From positions 10,957,837 to 11,021,836 of the forward strand of contig CANTUZ010000014.1 of assembly GCA_947846985.1 (NCBI GenBank): DNA of 64,000 nt. The letters run 5' to 3'. Below are positions 1-11,169 of the stretch, one piece after another. A program made the translations under genes and the position numbers. The notes below the pieces were generated by a model. That model saw only the letters and a program-made list of their open reading frames with translations, ran no database searches and was not told the origin of the DNA. Numbering within the stretch: position 1 is the first letter of the stretch; every line of letters starts with the position of its first letter. The stretch comes from Fratercula arctica (lineage: Eukaryota; Chordata; Aves; Charadriiformes; Alcidae).

Positions 1-267
1 ACCGGCTTATGACCCTGCCCACAGCCTCATGGCCACGCCCCCCCGGGCAAACGCCCATGCCCACATCCACGTGGCCCCCGCCCCCAGACCCATAGCCACG
101 CCCTCATACCCCCAAAGCCCCGCCTCCATCTCCATAACCACGCCCCCGCCAGTCCTGAGGCCACGCCCCCTCCCCGCGGTCCTGCCCCCCGGGGGCAGGG
201 GGCGGGGCCTGCTCTTAAAGGCGCAGCGTCCTTTAACACTCCCCCCCCCACCCCACCCCCCCCGCAG

Positions 268-2098
268 TCCCGGCCGCCGGGGGGGGCCCTGGCGGGGGCG
301 GGCCCGATCCTGGACGAGGGGCTGGAGGAGTTCTTCACCCGCAGGGTGCTGCCCCGGTGAGGGGGGGGGGGGAGATGGGGGGAGGGGTATTGGGGGCAAT
401 TTGGGGGGGGGGGCTGGGGTGATATTGGGGGGGCTGGGTGGGGGATTGGGGCATCCTGGGAGGGGATATTGGGGGTACCGGGGGGGCACTGGGGGGGGCT
501 GGGGGCTATTTAGGGGCGTCCCGGGGGGATATTGGGGGTGCTGTGAGGGGCTGGGGGGGGGCTGCAGGGGATTTGGGGGCTTGGGGGGGTCATGGGAGGG
601 GATTGGGGGTCCTTGGGGGGGCAATTAGGGGTCCTGGGGGGTAACGGGGGGGTCCTGGGAGGTTAATTGGGGTCCTGGGGGGCAATTAGCATCCAGGGGG
701 GGGAAATTAGGGGGGCTGGGGGGCAATGGGGGGCTCCTGGGGGGGCAATTGGGGGTCCTGGGGGGGTAATTAGGGGCCAGGGGGACAATTAGGGGCTGGG
801 GGGTCACTGGGGTGATGGGGGTGTCCCCATCCCCCCCCCCAGGCCGCCCCCCCCGTGCCCCCCCTGCCCCCCCAGCACCACCGGGGCCCCCCCCGCAGCC
901 GGCGGGACCCCGACCCCCCCCGGGGACCCCCCTGGAGGCACCCAGGTAAGTGAGGAGGGTACTGGGAGCTCCTGGGAGGGGAACTGGGGGGGGCTGGGGG
1001 CAACTGGGGGAGCTGGGGGGCCTACTGCGAGAAACTGGAGGTCCCTGGGTGGAACTGGGGGGCTACTGGGGACAGCTGGGGGCAACTGGGTGGCCCCTAG
1101 GGGCAACTGGGGATGCCTGGGTGGCACTGGGGGGCTGCTGGGAGGAACTGGGGGGCTACTGGGGACAACGCCCCCTTTTAAACGCCTCCCTCCCCAGGAG
1201 CGGAGCTGGAGTCCAGGCTCCGAGGGGGCGGGTGAGTGTGTGTGTCCCCCCCCCTTACCCCTCCCCCAAAACCCGCCGTGGGGCCGCAACCCCCCCGACG
1301 GGGGCGGGGGGTTCCCCTGAGCCCTCCCCATCCTGGTCGCTCCCAAAAACCCCCTTTTTCCCCCAAAAATCCCTCCCTAAATCCACCCCCCTCCCCCGCC
1401 AGGCAGCGCCAGCGTGACGGAGGGGGCGGGGCTTCCCTCCCCGCAGGCCACGCCCCCGCAGGTGAGTGGGTGGGGGTGAGGCGGCTTGGCCCCGCCCACC
1501 CCCATAGACAGCATGTGGTGGGCGGGGCCAGATGCAGAGGCCACACCCCCTTAGCATCACATGGCATTTTAGGCCCCGCCCACAGAGGGGGCGTGGTTGA
1601 CTGAGCGCAGCTGTGGGGAAGGGGGCGGGGCCATCACGGAGGCTCCGCCCACCGTTCCTACAGGTGGGTGCACCCCCCCTCCTCCCCCCTCCCGCCGCAG
1701 GGCATTGTGGGATGCTGGAGGACTGCTGGGGGGCGGGGGGGGTGTGTGCCGTGTCCTCCGGGGCATTCTGGGATATTGGAGGACTTTGGGGGGGTCCTCC
1801 AGGGGCTTTGTGGGATACTGGGGGGGTCTGGGGGGGGTCCTCCAGGGTCATTGTGGGACACTGGGGGGCTCTGGGGGGGCTTCCCCCTGACAGCGCCACC
1901 GGAGGGGAGCCGCCGGCCGGTCCCCCCCAAGCCCAGGCGGACACGGGGGGCCCCGTCCTGCGAGACGGAGGAGGCGGAGGAGGGAGAAGGAGGAGGAGAA
2001 GGAGAAGGTGAGGCCATGGCGGCGCTGGGAGGGGAGGGGGGGGGGGTCCTTCCCTTACCCCCGCCATTAACAGCCCCCCTCTCCCTACAGGCACCTGA
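268..2098 (+). CDS. 3' end of an unidentified proline-rich gene
   Basis: Exon-like pieces with good splice sites lie at 268-356, 843-945, 1198-1231, 1403-1461 and 1894-2007, with a last exon from 2091. The first four join in phase. They start with a conserved-looking patch (ILDEGLEEFFTRRVLP) and continue into Pro/Gly/Ser-rich sequence. Exon 1894-2007 reads as a basic-then-acidic tail (PVPPKPRRTRG, then Glu/Gly-rich) and reaches a TGA at 2096-2098. That is 64 bases before an AATAAA, so this frame is probably the real C-terminus. A one-base phase mismatch between 1461 and 1894 implies a missed exon or an indel. The gene continues left of the window. I could not identify it; the C-terminal tail of a CARMIL-family protein (CARMIL3/LRRC16B) is only a weak guess. 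Confidence 0.5.
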
Positions 2099-2161
2099 CG
2101 GACGCCCCACTGCGGGGGGGACCCCCACCTCCCCCCCGCCCCATGTCCCCTGTCTGCTGCT

Positions 2162-2167
2162 AATAAA
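2162..2167 (+). terminator. Poly(A) signal of the left-edge gene
   Basis: AATAAA lies 64 bases after the inferred TGA at 2096-2098. It is the only canonical signal before RNF212B. Confidence 0.7.
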
Positions 2168-2219
2168 GATTTAAACGACAGAGAGCTCGTTAATGGCGTC
2201 CCTGGGGGGGGGGGCAGAA

Positions 2220-2726
2220 GGGGTCCTTTAAGGCTCGCTCCGCCCCCTTTTACCCTGACCACGCCCCTTTGTCTACGACCACGCCCCCTTTCCATCTCCG
2301 CCCCTTGGTGGTAGCTCCGCCCCCGCGATGTCCTTTTATATTGTGGCCACGCCCCCCACACTTCCCCGCCCCCTCACCCGTGCCCCCGCCCCTCTTTCAG
2401 CGGTGGCCGCGCCCACTCCCCGCCCCCTCAGCCAATCACCTCCTCCTCCTCCCCTGTCACTCAGCGGTGGCCCCGCCCACCCCACCTTCCCGCCCTTTCC
2501 AGCGCCCGCGCGCACATGCATCCCCCCCCCCCGCCCTGCTCCCTTCCCCTCAGGTTTCCCGCCCTTTTTAACGGTCGTTTCCCCTCAGGTTTCCCGCCCT
2601 TTTTAACGGCCGTTTCTGCCTCCCCTCTCCGTCTCCTCACAGGCGCGAAGGGGAGGGGGGTGGCCGGGGACAGGCTCTGTGTGCGGGGATTCCCCTCCCT
2701 GCCTTTCCCTTCCCTTCAGCCCCACC
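2220..2726 (+). promoter_or_regulatory. GC-box-rich region upstream of RNF212B
   Basis: No gene seen. The stretch holds repeated CCACGCCCC / GGCCACGCCC boxes (Sp1/KLF type) and a duplicated TTTCCCGCCCTTTTTAACGG element at about 2555-2608. It leads directly into the RNF212B start codon, so it probably contains that promoter. The exact transcription start is not visible. Confidence 0.45.
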
Positions 2727-5700
2727 ATGGACTGGTTCCACTGCAACCGCTGCTTCCGCCAAGAGGGGGCCGGCTTCGCCGTCACCAGCTGCGGCCACGT
2801 CCTCTGTGCGGCCTGCGGGGGCGCAGGTAGGAACGCGTGTGTCCCCTGCCTTAAATCCGTAAAACTGTGGGAAAGGGGGACGCCCCTCGCCTTAAATCCG
2901 TAAAACTGTGGGAAAGGGGGACGGCCCTCGCCTTAAATCTGTAAAACTGTGGGAAAGGGGGACGGCCCTCGCCTTAAATCCGTAAAACTGTGGGAAAGGG
3001 GGACGCCCCTCGCCTTAAATCTATAAAGCTGTGGAGAAAAGGGATCCCCCTCGCTTTATGCCCATAAAAATATTGGAAAAGAAGGATGCCCCTTCCTTTA
3101 TATCCATGCAACTGTGGAAAAGAGGGACCTGCTTTGCCTTAAATCCATAAAGCTGTGGAAAAGAGGGGTCCCCCTCACTTTATATCCATGAAATAGTAGA
3201 AAATAGAGATCCCCCTCATCTTCATAAAACTGTGGAAAAAAGGGATCCTCCTCACTTCATATCCATAAAAATAGTGGAAAAGAGGGACCTCCCCTCATCT
3301 TAAATCCATGTAATTGTGGGAAAGATGGATCCCCCTCAATTTATATCTAATAGATAGGAGGGATTCTCCTCGCCTTATATCCATAAAGCTGTGGAAAAGG
3401 GGGACCCCCCCTCACTTTATATCCATCAAACCGTCACAGAGGGACACCCTTTGCCTTAAATCCGTAAAAGTGTGGAAAAGAGGGATCCCCCTCATTTTAT
3501 ATCCACAAAACTGCGGAAAAGAGAGATGACCCCCCCCCCCCACGCACACACACACGCACCTTAAATCCATATAATTGTGGGAAAGAGGGTTCCCCCTCAC
3601 TTTATATCCACTAGATTGTGGAGAAGAGGGATCCTTATATCCATATATCCATAAAGCTGTGGAAAAGCAGGACACACCCCCCCCCCCCCCCCCCCTCAAA
3701 ACCACCGATTTTGAGGGGTTTTTTTTATTCCTTACCTGCAGGTCCCTGCCCCGTCTGCGCCGCCGACTGCCGCTACCTCCCCATCTCCGACAAGGTGCGT
3801 TGCCCGCTGTGGTATAACCCTTCTTCTTCTTCCTCGTCCCCGCCATATTAAACCCTTCTCCTTTGTCCTTTTTGCCATTTTGATCCCTTCTGCCTCATCC
3901 CCGCCACCATTCTGAGCCCTTTTACCTCATCTCCTCCACTATAAACCCTTCTTCTTCCTCATCCCCGCCATTTTGAGCCCTTTTCCCTCATCCCAGCCGT
4001 GATAAACTTTTTCCGCCCTCATCCCTGCCGCCATTTTGATCCCTTCTCCTCATCCCTGACATATTAAACCTTTCTTGTTCCACATCCCCACCATTTTGAG
4101 TCCTTCTCCCTCATCCCTGACGCCATTTCGAGCCCTTGTCCCTCAGCCCTGCCACTATTTTGAATCCTTCTCCTGATCCCCGCCATATTAAGCCCTTCTT
4201 CTCCCTCATCCCTTCCATTTTGAGCCCTTCTCCCTCATCCCAGCCGTGATAAACCTTCTTCTCCCTCATCCCCGCCGCCATTTTGAGCCCTTCTCCCTCA
4301 TCTGAGCCGTGATAAACCTTTTTCGCCCTCATCCCCGCCACCATTTTGATCCCTTCTCCTTATCCCCCACGTTAAACCTTCTTCTCCCTCATCCCTGCCG
4401 CCATTTTGAGCCCTTTTACCTCATCCCTGCCACCATTTTAATTCCTTCTCCTCATCCCAGCCGTGATAAACCTTCTTCTCCCTCATCCCTGCCGCCATTT
4501 TGATCCCTTTTACCTCATCCCAGCCGTGATAAACCTTCTTCTCCCTCATCCCTGCCGCCATTTTGATTCCTTCTCCTCATCCCAGCCGTGATAAACCTTC
4601 TTCTCCCTCATCCCTGCTGCCATTTTGATTCCTTCTCCTCATCCCAGCCGTGATAAACCTTCTTCTCCCTCATCCCTGCTGCCATTTTGATCCCTTTTAC
4701 CTCATCCCAGCCGTGATAAACCTTCTTCTCCCTCATCCCTGCTGCCATTTTGAGCCCTTTTACCTCATCCCTGCCGCCATTTTGAGCCCTTTTACCTCAT
4801 CCCTGCCGCCATTTTGAGCCCTTTTACCTCATCCCTGCCGCCATTTTGATTCCTTCTCCTCATCCCAGCCGTGATAAACCTTCTTCTCCCTCATCCCCGC
4901 CGCCATTTTGAGCCCTTTTACCTCATCCCTGCCGCCATTTTGAGCCCTTTTACCTCATCCCAGCCGTGATAAACCTTCTTCTCCCTCATCCCTGCCGCCA
5001 TTTTGAGCCCTTTTACCTCATCCCAGCCGTGATAAACCTTCTTCTCCCTCATCCCTGCCGCCATTTTGAGCCCTTTTACCTCATCCCTGCCACCATTTTA
5101 ATTCCTTCTCCTCATCCCAGCCGTGATAAACCTTCTTCTCCCTCATCCCTGCCGCCATTTTGATCCCTTTTACCTCATCCCAGCCGTGATAAACCTTCTT
5201 CTCCCTCATCCCTGCCGCCATTTTGATTCCTTCTCCTCATCCCAGCCGTGATAAACCTTCTTCTCCCTCATCCCTGCTGCCATTTTGATTCCTTCTCCTC
5301 ATCCCAGCCGTGATAAACCTTCTTCTCCCTCATCCCTGCTGCCATTTTGATCCCTTTTACCTCATCCCAGCCGTGATAAACCTTCTTCTCCCTCATCCCT
5401 GCTGCCATTTTGAGCCCTTTTACCTCATCCCTGCCGCCATTTTGAGCCCTTTTACCTCATCCCTGCCGCCATTTTGAGCCCTTTTACCTCATCCCTGCCG
5501 CCATTTTGATTCCTTCTCCTCATCCCAGCCGTGATAAACCTTCTTCTCCCTCATCCCCGCCGCCATTTTGAGCCCTTTTACCTCATCCCTGCCGCCATTT
5601 TGAGCCCTTTTACCTCATCCCTGCCGCCATTTTGAGCCCTTTTACCTCATCCCAGCCGTGATAAACCTTCTTCTCCCTCATCCCTGCCGCCATTTTGAGC

Positions 5701-7724
5701 CCTTTTACCTCATCCCAGCCGTGATAAACCTTCTTCTCCCTCATCCCTGCCGCCATTTTGAGCCCTTTTACCTCATCCCTGCCGCCATTTTGATTCCTTC
5801 TCCTCATCCCAGCCGTGATAAACCTTCTTCTCCCTCATCCCCGCCGCCATTTTGAGCCCTTTTACCTCATCCCCGCTGCCATTTTGATTCCTTCTCCTCA
5901 TCCCAGCCGTGATAAACCTTCTTCTCCCTCATCCCCGCCGCCATTTTGAGCCCTTTTCCCTCACCCCCGCCGCGTTAAACCCCGCTTCTCCCCTCACCAT
6001 CCCCTTCCCTCCCGGCAGATGCGCCCGCAGGAGAAGCTCTTCTTCAAGAGCCCGGCCGACATCGCGCTGCGGCGCCTGGCGCAGCTCTCCCAGGTGAGGA
6101 GGAGGACGGGAGAGGGAGGAAGAGGGAGGCTGCCCGCCCCCACGGCTCCCCGCTCCCCTTCCCCCCCGCCCCCAGGCCTGGCGCTTCCAGCGGGCACAGG
6201 CCGAGCTGCTGCTGGCCCGGCACAGAGAGGCCGCCCGCCATGCCCGGGAGGCGCTGGAGGAGACCCGGCACCTGCTGGAGGCACGGCACCGGTGAGGGGA
6301 AGGGGCCTCCGTGCCCGCCATCTTGGGAGGGAGGGTCTTCAATGGCCGCCATCTTCGGAGGGAGGCGCCTCTATGGCCGCCATCTTGGGAGGGTCCTCTA
6401 TGGCCGCCATCTTGGGAGGGAGGGTCCTCTATGGCCGCCATCTTGGGAAGGTCCACCCCCATGGCTGCCATCTTGGGAGGGAAGGTCTGCAATGGCCGCC
6501 ATCTTGGGAGGGAGGGTTTTCAATGGCCGCCATCTTCGGGGGGGGGGGGGGTGGGGGTGTGTGTGTGTGTGTCCTCTATGGCCGCCATCTTGGGGGGGGG
6601 GGGGGGGGGGGTGTCCTCTATGGCCACCATCTTGGATGGGAGGGTCCTCTATGGCCGCCATCTTGGGAGGGAGGGTCCTCTATGGCCGCCATCTTGGGAA
6701 GGTCCACCCCCATGGCTGCCATCTTGGGAGGGAGGGTTCTCTATGGCCGCCATCTTGGGGGGGGAGTGTCCTCTATGGCCACCATCTTGGGAAGGTCCAC
6801 CCCCATGGCCGCCATCTTGGGGGGGGTGTCCTCTATGGCCGCCATCTTGGAAGTGAGATCCCTCCATGGACGCCATTTTGGGGGGGGGGAGGGCCTCTAC
6901 GGCCGCCATCTTGGAAGGGAACGGTGTCCATTGGCTGCCATCTTGGGAGGGTCTGCCCCCCCCCTTAGCCTCCACCTTGGGGGTGTCCGCCCCCCATCTC
7001 CACCACACCCCCCCCCCACCTCAGGGAGCTGGAGGTGCTGCGCCGGGAGAACGGGGAGCTGCGCCGCGCTCAGGTGACACCCCCATTCCCCCGCCTCCCC
7101 CCTCCCCCAACCCCTCCCCACGCTGAGCCCCCTCTTTCTCTCCCCCCACAGCTCTCCCCCGGCTGGCGCGGGGGCAGCAGGTGAGACACCCCCCCCCCCC
7201 CCCCCCCCCCCTCTTTGCCGTGGGGTTTCGGGGGGCCGTCGGCATCACCCCGCTCCTTCCCCGCGCAGGAGCAGCACCCCCCGCCCCGTCGGCGTCACCT
7301 CCCCGGCACAGACAGGTAGGACCCCCACCCCCCCCCCCCAAATATTTAGGGGTGTGTCCCCCCCCTTTAGCCCCCCCCCAACATGGCTCCTTCCCTTCCA
7401 GTCACCCCCCAGCCCCGCCGGCAGCTGAGCGGGCAGGTGGTGAGGTAAGGGGGCAGCCGTTAATCAGCGGGGGGGTTAATTAACCCGCCCCGAAAGGGCC
7501 AGGTTTCACCCCGAAATGCTCCCGCAGCCGCTCGGAGCCCCCCCACTCCCGCCGCACCCCCCCGGCCTGGCAGGTGAGGCCACGCCCCCACCCCCACCCC
7601 CCCCGCCATGTTGGGCGGGGCCTGCCCCGCCCTCGGGGGAGGAATGGGCGGGGCGTTACCCAGCATGCCTTGCAGGTGGGCGGCGCCTACAGGGGGTTGC
7701 TGACCCCCCCGGCCTCCGGCGTGG
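2727..7724 (+). CDS. RNF212B: RING finger protein 212B (meiotic E3 ligase), exons 1-10
   Basis: Exons: 2727-2826, 3742-3794, 6019-6093, 6176-6291, 7025-7073, 7152-7180, 7269-7315, 7402-7444, 7528-7573, 7676-7724. All have GT-AG borders and matching phases. The protein starts [14 protein letters not shown] ligands are Cys6, Cys9, Cys22, His24, Cys27 and Cys30, with the last pair CPVC in exon 2. Next come [11 protein letters not shown] and a coiled coil ending in [11 protein letters not shown], then a Ser/Pro tail ([11 protein letters not shown]). These match vertebrate RNF212B, a SUMO/ubiquitin-ligase-like factor needed for meiotic crossovers. The last exon is uncertain: an acceptor at 8118/8119 is in phase, but that frame runs on into PSMB5 exon 1 without an early stop. 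Introns 1, 2 and 4 are tandem repeats. Confidence 0.9.
2846..3660 (+). repeat. 41-bp minisatellite in RNF212B intron 1
   Basis: About 20 progressively decayed copies of a 41-bp unit built on CTTAAATCC-GTAAAACTGTGG-AAAGGGGGA. The first four copies are nearly identical and the rest drift. A poly-C run ends the array before exon 2. Confidence 0.85.
3800..5985 (+). repeat. Minisatellite with 660-bp higher-order unit in RNF212B intron 2
   Basis: Short units alternate among CCGCCATTTTGAGCCCTTTTA, CTCATCCCAGCCGTGATAA and ACCTTCTTCTCCCTCATCC. Positions of about 4371-4960 recur base for base at 5031-5620, a 660-bp period. Dozens of GCCATTTTGA motifs (YY1-like) are present. Confidence 0.9.
6305..6955 (+). 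repeat. YY1-motif minisatellite in RNF212B intron 4
   Basis: About 20 units of roughly 30 bp, each carrying GCCGCCATCTTGG or a one-base variant separated by GGAGGGTCCTCTATG. The reverse complement, CAAGATGGCGGC, is the YY1 consensus. Confidence 0.85.
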
Positions 7725-7744
7725 GTGAGCCACCCCCAAAACCC

Positions 7745-8110
7745 CCGGGATTTGCCCCAAAATCCTCATCCACAAGCCCCGCCCACCGCACCCCAAGCCC
7801 CGCCCCTCGGTGCCAAGCCCCGCCCCCACATCAGAGGCCGTGCCCCATCTCCCACACCCTACCCCAGGCCACGCCCATCGGTACACCCAAACCACGCCCC
7901 CTTTGGTTAGCCACGCCCCCTGCTCACAAAGCCCCGCCTCTTGCCTTCAAATCACGCCCATTGGTCAGCCAAACCCCCACACCCTTGGTTCCAAGCCCCT
8001 CCCCCTTGCCAGTAAGTCATGCCCATTGGTCCACACAAGCCCCGCCCCCTCCGCCTCGCCGGTCACACCCGCCCCTCGCCCCGCCCCTTTCTCCCTTAAC
8101 CCCGCCCCTG
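7745..8110 (+). repeat. Diverged CCACGCCCC/CCCCGCCC box array
   Basis: The intergenic or last-intron stretch before PSMB5 has many CCCCGCCC and CCACGCCC boxes every 15-25 bases, with AAGCCCCGCC and CATTGGTC variants. No coding exon was recognised except the possible RNF212B terminal exon starting at 8119. Confidence 0.5.
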
Positions 8111-8205
8111 CCCCGCAGCGCCGTTGCCCTGGGCCACGCCGCCGCCCGCCGCCATCTTCCCCGCCGAGACCCCGCCCCCTTTTCCTGCGCCCGCCCCCCC
8201 GCGAC

Positions 8206-8363
8206 TGACGTCAGCGCGCCGCCACCGCTGCGTCATGCCCTCGCCCAACATGGCGCCGGCGTTGCCCGGCAACGCGCGCAGGGCGCGTGCGCGGTTCGTC
8301 TCTCTCCTCCCCCCCCCCCCACTTCCGGCGCCGCCATTTTTGCGGCGCAGCCGGCGCTCCAAG
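8206..8363 (+). promoter_or_regulatory. PSMB5: PSMB5 core promoter: CRE, NRF1-like, ETS and YY1 sites
   Basis: A perfect CRE palindrome TGACGTCA lies at 8206-8213. An NRF1-like GCGCGTGCGC lies near 8282-8293, an ETS site ACTTCCGG at 8331-8338, and CCGCCATTTT just before the start codon. The sites are packed in 160 bases of CpG-rich DNA, typical of a TATA-less housekeeping promoter. Binding is inferred from motifs only. Confidence 0.65.
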
Positions 8364-10893
8364 ATGGCGCTGGCCAGCGTCCTCCGGGCTTCCGAACCCC
8401 CCGCCGCCGTCTTTCCCGCTCCTCGCCGCCCCCCGCCTCCACCCCGGCCCCCCTGAGGGCTTCGCAGCCCCGCCGTGGGGCGCGGACACCGCCCTGCCCG
8501 GGCCCGGCCTCCACCTGCTGCACGGAACCACCACGCTGGCCTTTAAGGTGGGGCGGGGGGAAGGGGGGGGGGGCGAAGCCCCGTGGTGGGACCCCAGAGC
8601 CCCCGTGGATCCTCCGTGGGGCTGACACTGGTCTATGGGGACCCCAGAGCCCCCGTGGGTCCTCCCGTGGGGCTGGGGCTGGTCTATGGGGACCCCAGAG
8701 CCCCCGTGGAGCCTCCCGTGGGGCTGGGGCTGGTCTATGGGGACCCCAGAGCCCCCGTGGGTCCTCCCGTGGGGCTGGGGCTGGTCTATGGGGACCCCAG
8801 AGCCCCCGTGGAGCCTCCCGTGGGGCTGACACTGGTCTGTGGGGACCCCAGAGCCCCATGGTGGGACCCCAAGTCCCCTGTGGCACCTCCTGTGGGGCTG
8901 GCAGTGGTTTAGAGGGACCCCAGAGCCCTACAGAGGGACCCCCAAAGCCCCCGTGGAAGCTGCTGTGGGGGGGGGGGTTGTAGGGACCCCCAGGCCCCCT
9001 GTGGGGCTGAGCTTCCCCATAGGGACCCCGTGGCCCCATAGAAGCCCCGCGGTGGGTCCCCGTGGCCACGTAGGTGCCCCGTGGGTGGGTCCCCAGCCCC
9101 TCGTGTCTCCCCGCCCCAAGCCCTGACCCCCGTCTCCCTGCAGTTCGACCACGGGGTGGTGGTGGCCGTGGACTCGCGGGCCACGGCGGGCTCCTACATC
9201 GCCTCGCAGACGGTGCAGAAGGTGATCGAGATCAACCCCTACCTGCTGGGCACCATGGCGGGGGGCGCCGCCGACTGCAGCTTCTGGGAGCGGCTGCTGG
9301 CCCGCCAGTGCCGCGTCTACCACCTGCGCAACAAGGAGCCCATCTCGGTGGCCGCCGCCTCCAAGCTGCTGGCCAACATGGTGTACCAGTACAAAGGCAT
9401 GGGGCTGAGCATGGGCACCATGATCTGCGGCTGGGACAAGAGGGGGCCAGGTGAGGTGGGGGGGGGGGGGGCAGGGAGCGGGGTGGCCACCGGCGGGGGG
9501 AGTCTTGGGTTGGTGGCCACAGGGTGGGGTCCTAAAGGGTTGGTGGCCATGGGGTGGGGTCCTAAAGGGTTGGTGGCCGTGTGGGGGCCTGAGGGCTTGG
9601 TGGCCACAGGGTGGGGTCCTAAAGGGTTGGTGGCCACAGGGGGGAGTCTTGGGTTGGTGGCCACGGGGACCTGAGGGGTTGGTGGCCACAGGGGAGAGTC
9701 TTGGGTTGGTGGCCACAGGGGCCTGAGGGGTTGGTGGCCACAGGGTGGGGTCCTAAAGGGTTGGTGGCCACAGGGGGGAGTCTTGGGTTGGTGGCCACAG
9801 GGGCCTGAGGGGTTGGTGGCCACAGGGTGGGGTCCTAAAGGGTTGGTGGCCACAGGGGGGAGTCTTGGGTTGGTGGCCACGGGGGCCTGAGGGGTTGGTG
9901 GCCACAGGGGGAGTCTCAGGTTGGTGGCCACAGGGTGGGGTCTAAAGGGTTGGTGGCCACAGGGGGGAGTCTTGGGTTGGTGGCCACGGGGGCTTGAGGG
10001 GTTGGTGGCCATGGGGGCCTGAGGGGTTGGTGGCCACAGGGTGGGGTCCTAAAGGGTTGGTGGCCACGGGGGCCTGAGGGCTTGGTGGCCAAAGGAGGGA
10101 GTCTTGGGTTGGTGGCCACGGGGGCCTGAGGGGTTGGTGGCCACGGGGTGGGGTCCTAAAGGGTTGGTGGCCACGGGGGCCTGAGGGGTTGGTGGCCACA
10201 GGGTGGGGTCCTAAAGGGTTGGTGGCCGTGGGGACCTGAGGGGTTCGTGGCCACAGGGTGGGGTCCTAAAGGGTTGGCGGCCACAGGGGGCTGAGGGGCT
10301 GGTGGCCATGGAGGGAGGTCTCGGGGCTTCAGGGGTTGGTGGCCACGGGGGGGGGGGGGGTCACTAGCCCCCAGGGTGTTGGTGGCCATGGGTGGGAGTC
10401 ACTAGCCCCCAGAGTGTTGGTGGCCACGGGGTGGGGGGTCACTACCCCCCAGGGGGTCGGTGGTCATGGGTGGGTGTCGCTTCTTGGTTTGATGATCCCA
10501 CTGGCTACTGGGCTGGCCCAGCCGTGCCCCTGGTGGCCACGGTGGCCACCACCCTCACCCCCGCCGTTGCCCTCTGCAGGCCTGTACTATGTGGACAGTG
10601 AGGGGACGCGGGTGCCGGGCCGGGCCTTCGCGGTGGGCTCGGGTTCCAGCTATGCCTACGGGGTGCTGGACCGTGGCTACCGGGCGGAGCTGAGCCCGCA
10701 GGCCGCCTGCGCGCTGGCCCGCCGAGCCATCTACCAGGCGGCCCGTCGCGACGCCTACTCGGGGGGCCGGGTCACCGTCTACCACGTGGGGCCTGAGGGC
10801 TGGCGCCGGGTCTCGATGGACAACGTGGCTGACCTGCAGGAGCGCTACGAGGAGGGGGGGGAGGAGGAGGAGGAGGAGGAGGGAAAAGAGTGA
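8364..10893 (+). CDS. PSMB5: Proteasome subunit beta type-5 (chymotrypsin-like)
   Basis: Exons: 8364-8547, 9144-9450, 10580-10893, all GT-AG. The start MALASVL matches the family. The propeptide ends at HG and the mature chain begins with catalytic Thr at 8527 (TTTLAFK). Exon 2 holds [16 protein letters not shown] and the strongly conserved [14 protein letters not shown] and [16 protein letters not shown]. Exon 3 holds GLYYVDSEG and [14 protein letters not shown]. It is the threonine protease of the 20S core that cleaves after hydrophobic residues. Two oddities. The start-codon frame stops at 8456 while the HGTTTLAFK frame is shifted by one; total exon length (805) fits one extra base in a C-run of exon 1, giving about 267 aa against 263 in human. 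The C-terminus ends in an acidic run ([14 protein letters not shown]). No AATAAA was seen before HAUS4. Confidence 0.95.
8625..8900 (+). repeat. 51-bp minisatellite in PSMB5 intron 1
   Basis: Units start GGTCTATGGGGACCCCAGAG at 8631, 8682, 8733 and 8784, a 51-bp period. Degenerate flanking copies continue to about 9000. The period is a multiple of three, so spurious reading frames stay open on both strands. Confidence 0.85.
9485..10470 (+). repeat. Minisatellite in PSMB5 intron 2
   Basis: About 1 kb of roughly 30-bp units alternating GGGGTCCTAAAGGG, GGGGGAGTCTTGGG and GGGGCCTGAGGGG, each followed by TTGGTGGCCAC. It fills the intron between exons 2 and 3. Confidence 0.85.
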
Positions 10894-10984
10894 AAAAACG
10901 GCGGGTTTGGGGCAAAATGCCGGCTGCGAGTGGTGATTTTTGAACCGCGCCGTCAGTAGGGCCCAGAGTGAACGGGGCGGGGGG

Positions 10985-11167
10985 GGGGGTGGCGGGGTGT
11001 TGCGGCGCGGCGCATGCGCGGGGCTTCCCCGCCCTCTTCTCTGAGCCCGCCCCCCGCCGCCGCCTATTGGAGGAGCCGGTTCCCTCCGTCGCGTTCCCAT
11101 TGGTCGGCGGGAGGGGAAGGGCGGGGCGGGGCGGGAGCCGCGCGCGGCCGGAGCGGCGGGAACGATC
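10985..11167 (+). promoter_or_regulatory. HAUS4: HAUS4 promoter and noncoding exon 1
   Basis: It holds a perfect NRF1 palindrome GCGCATGCGC at 11010-11019, reversed CCAAT boxes (ATTGG) near 11065 and 11100, and GC boxes. GCGGGAACGATC is followed by the donor GTGAGC at 11168. A 5' noncoding exon probably ends at 11167 and joins the exon at 11817. The promoter starts only about 100 bases after the PSMB5 stop codon. Confidence 0.6.
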
Positions 11168-11169
11168 GT

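Noticed and set aside
8119..8456. RNF212B terminal exon reading through PSMB5 exon 1
   Set aside because: The acceptor and phase fit, but the frame runs across the PSMB5 promoter and start codon and shows no RNF212B-like end; not annotated as coding.
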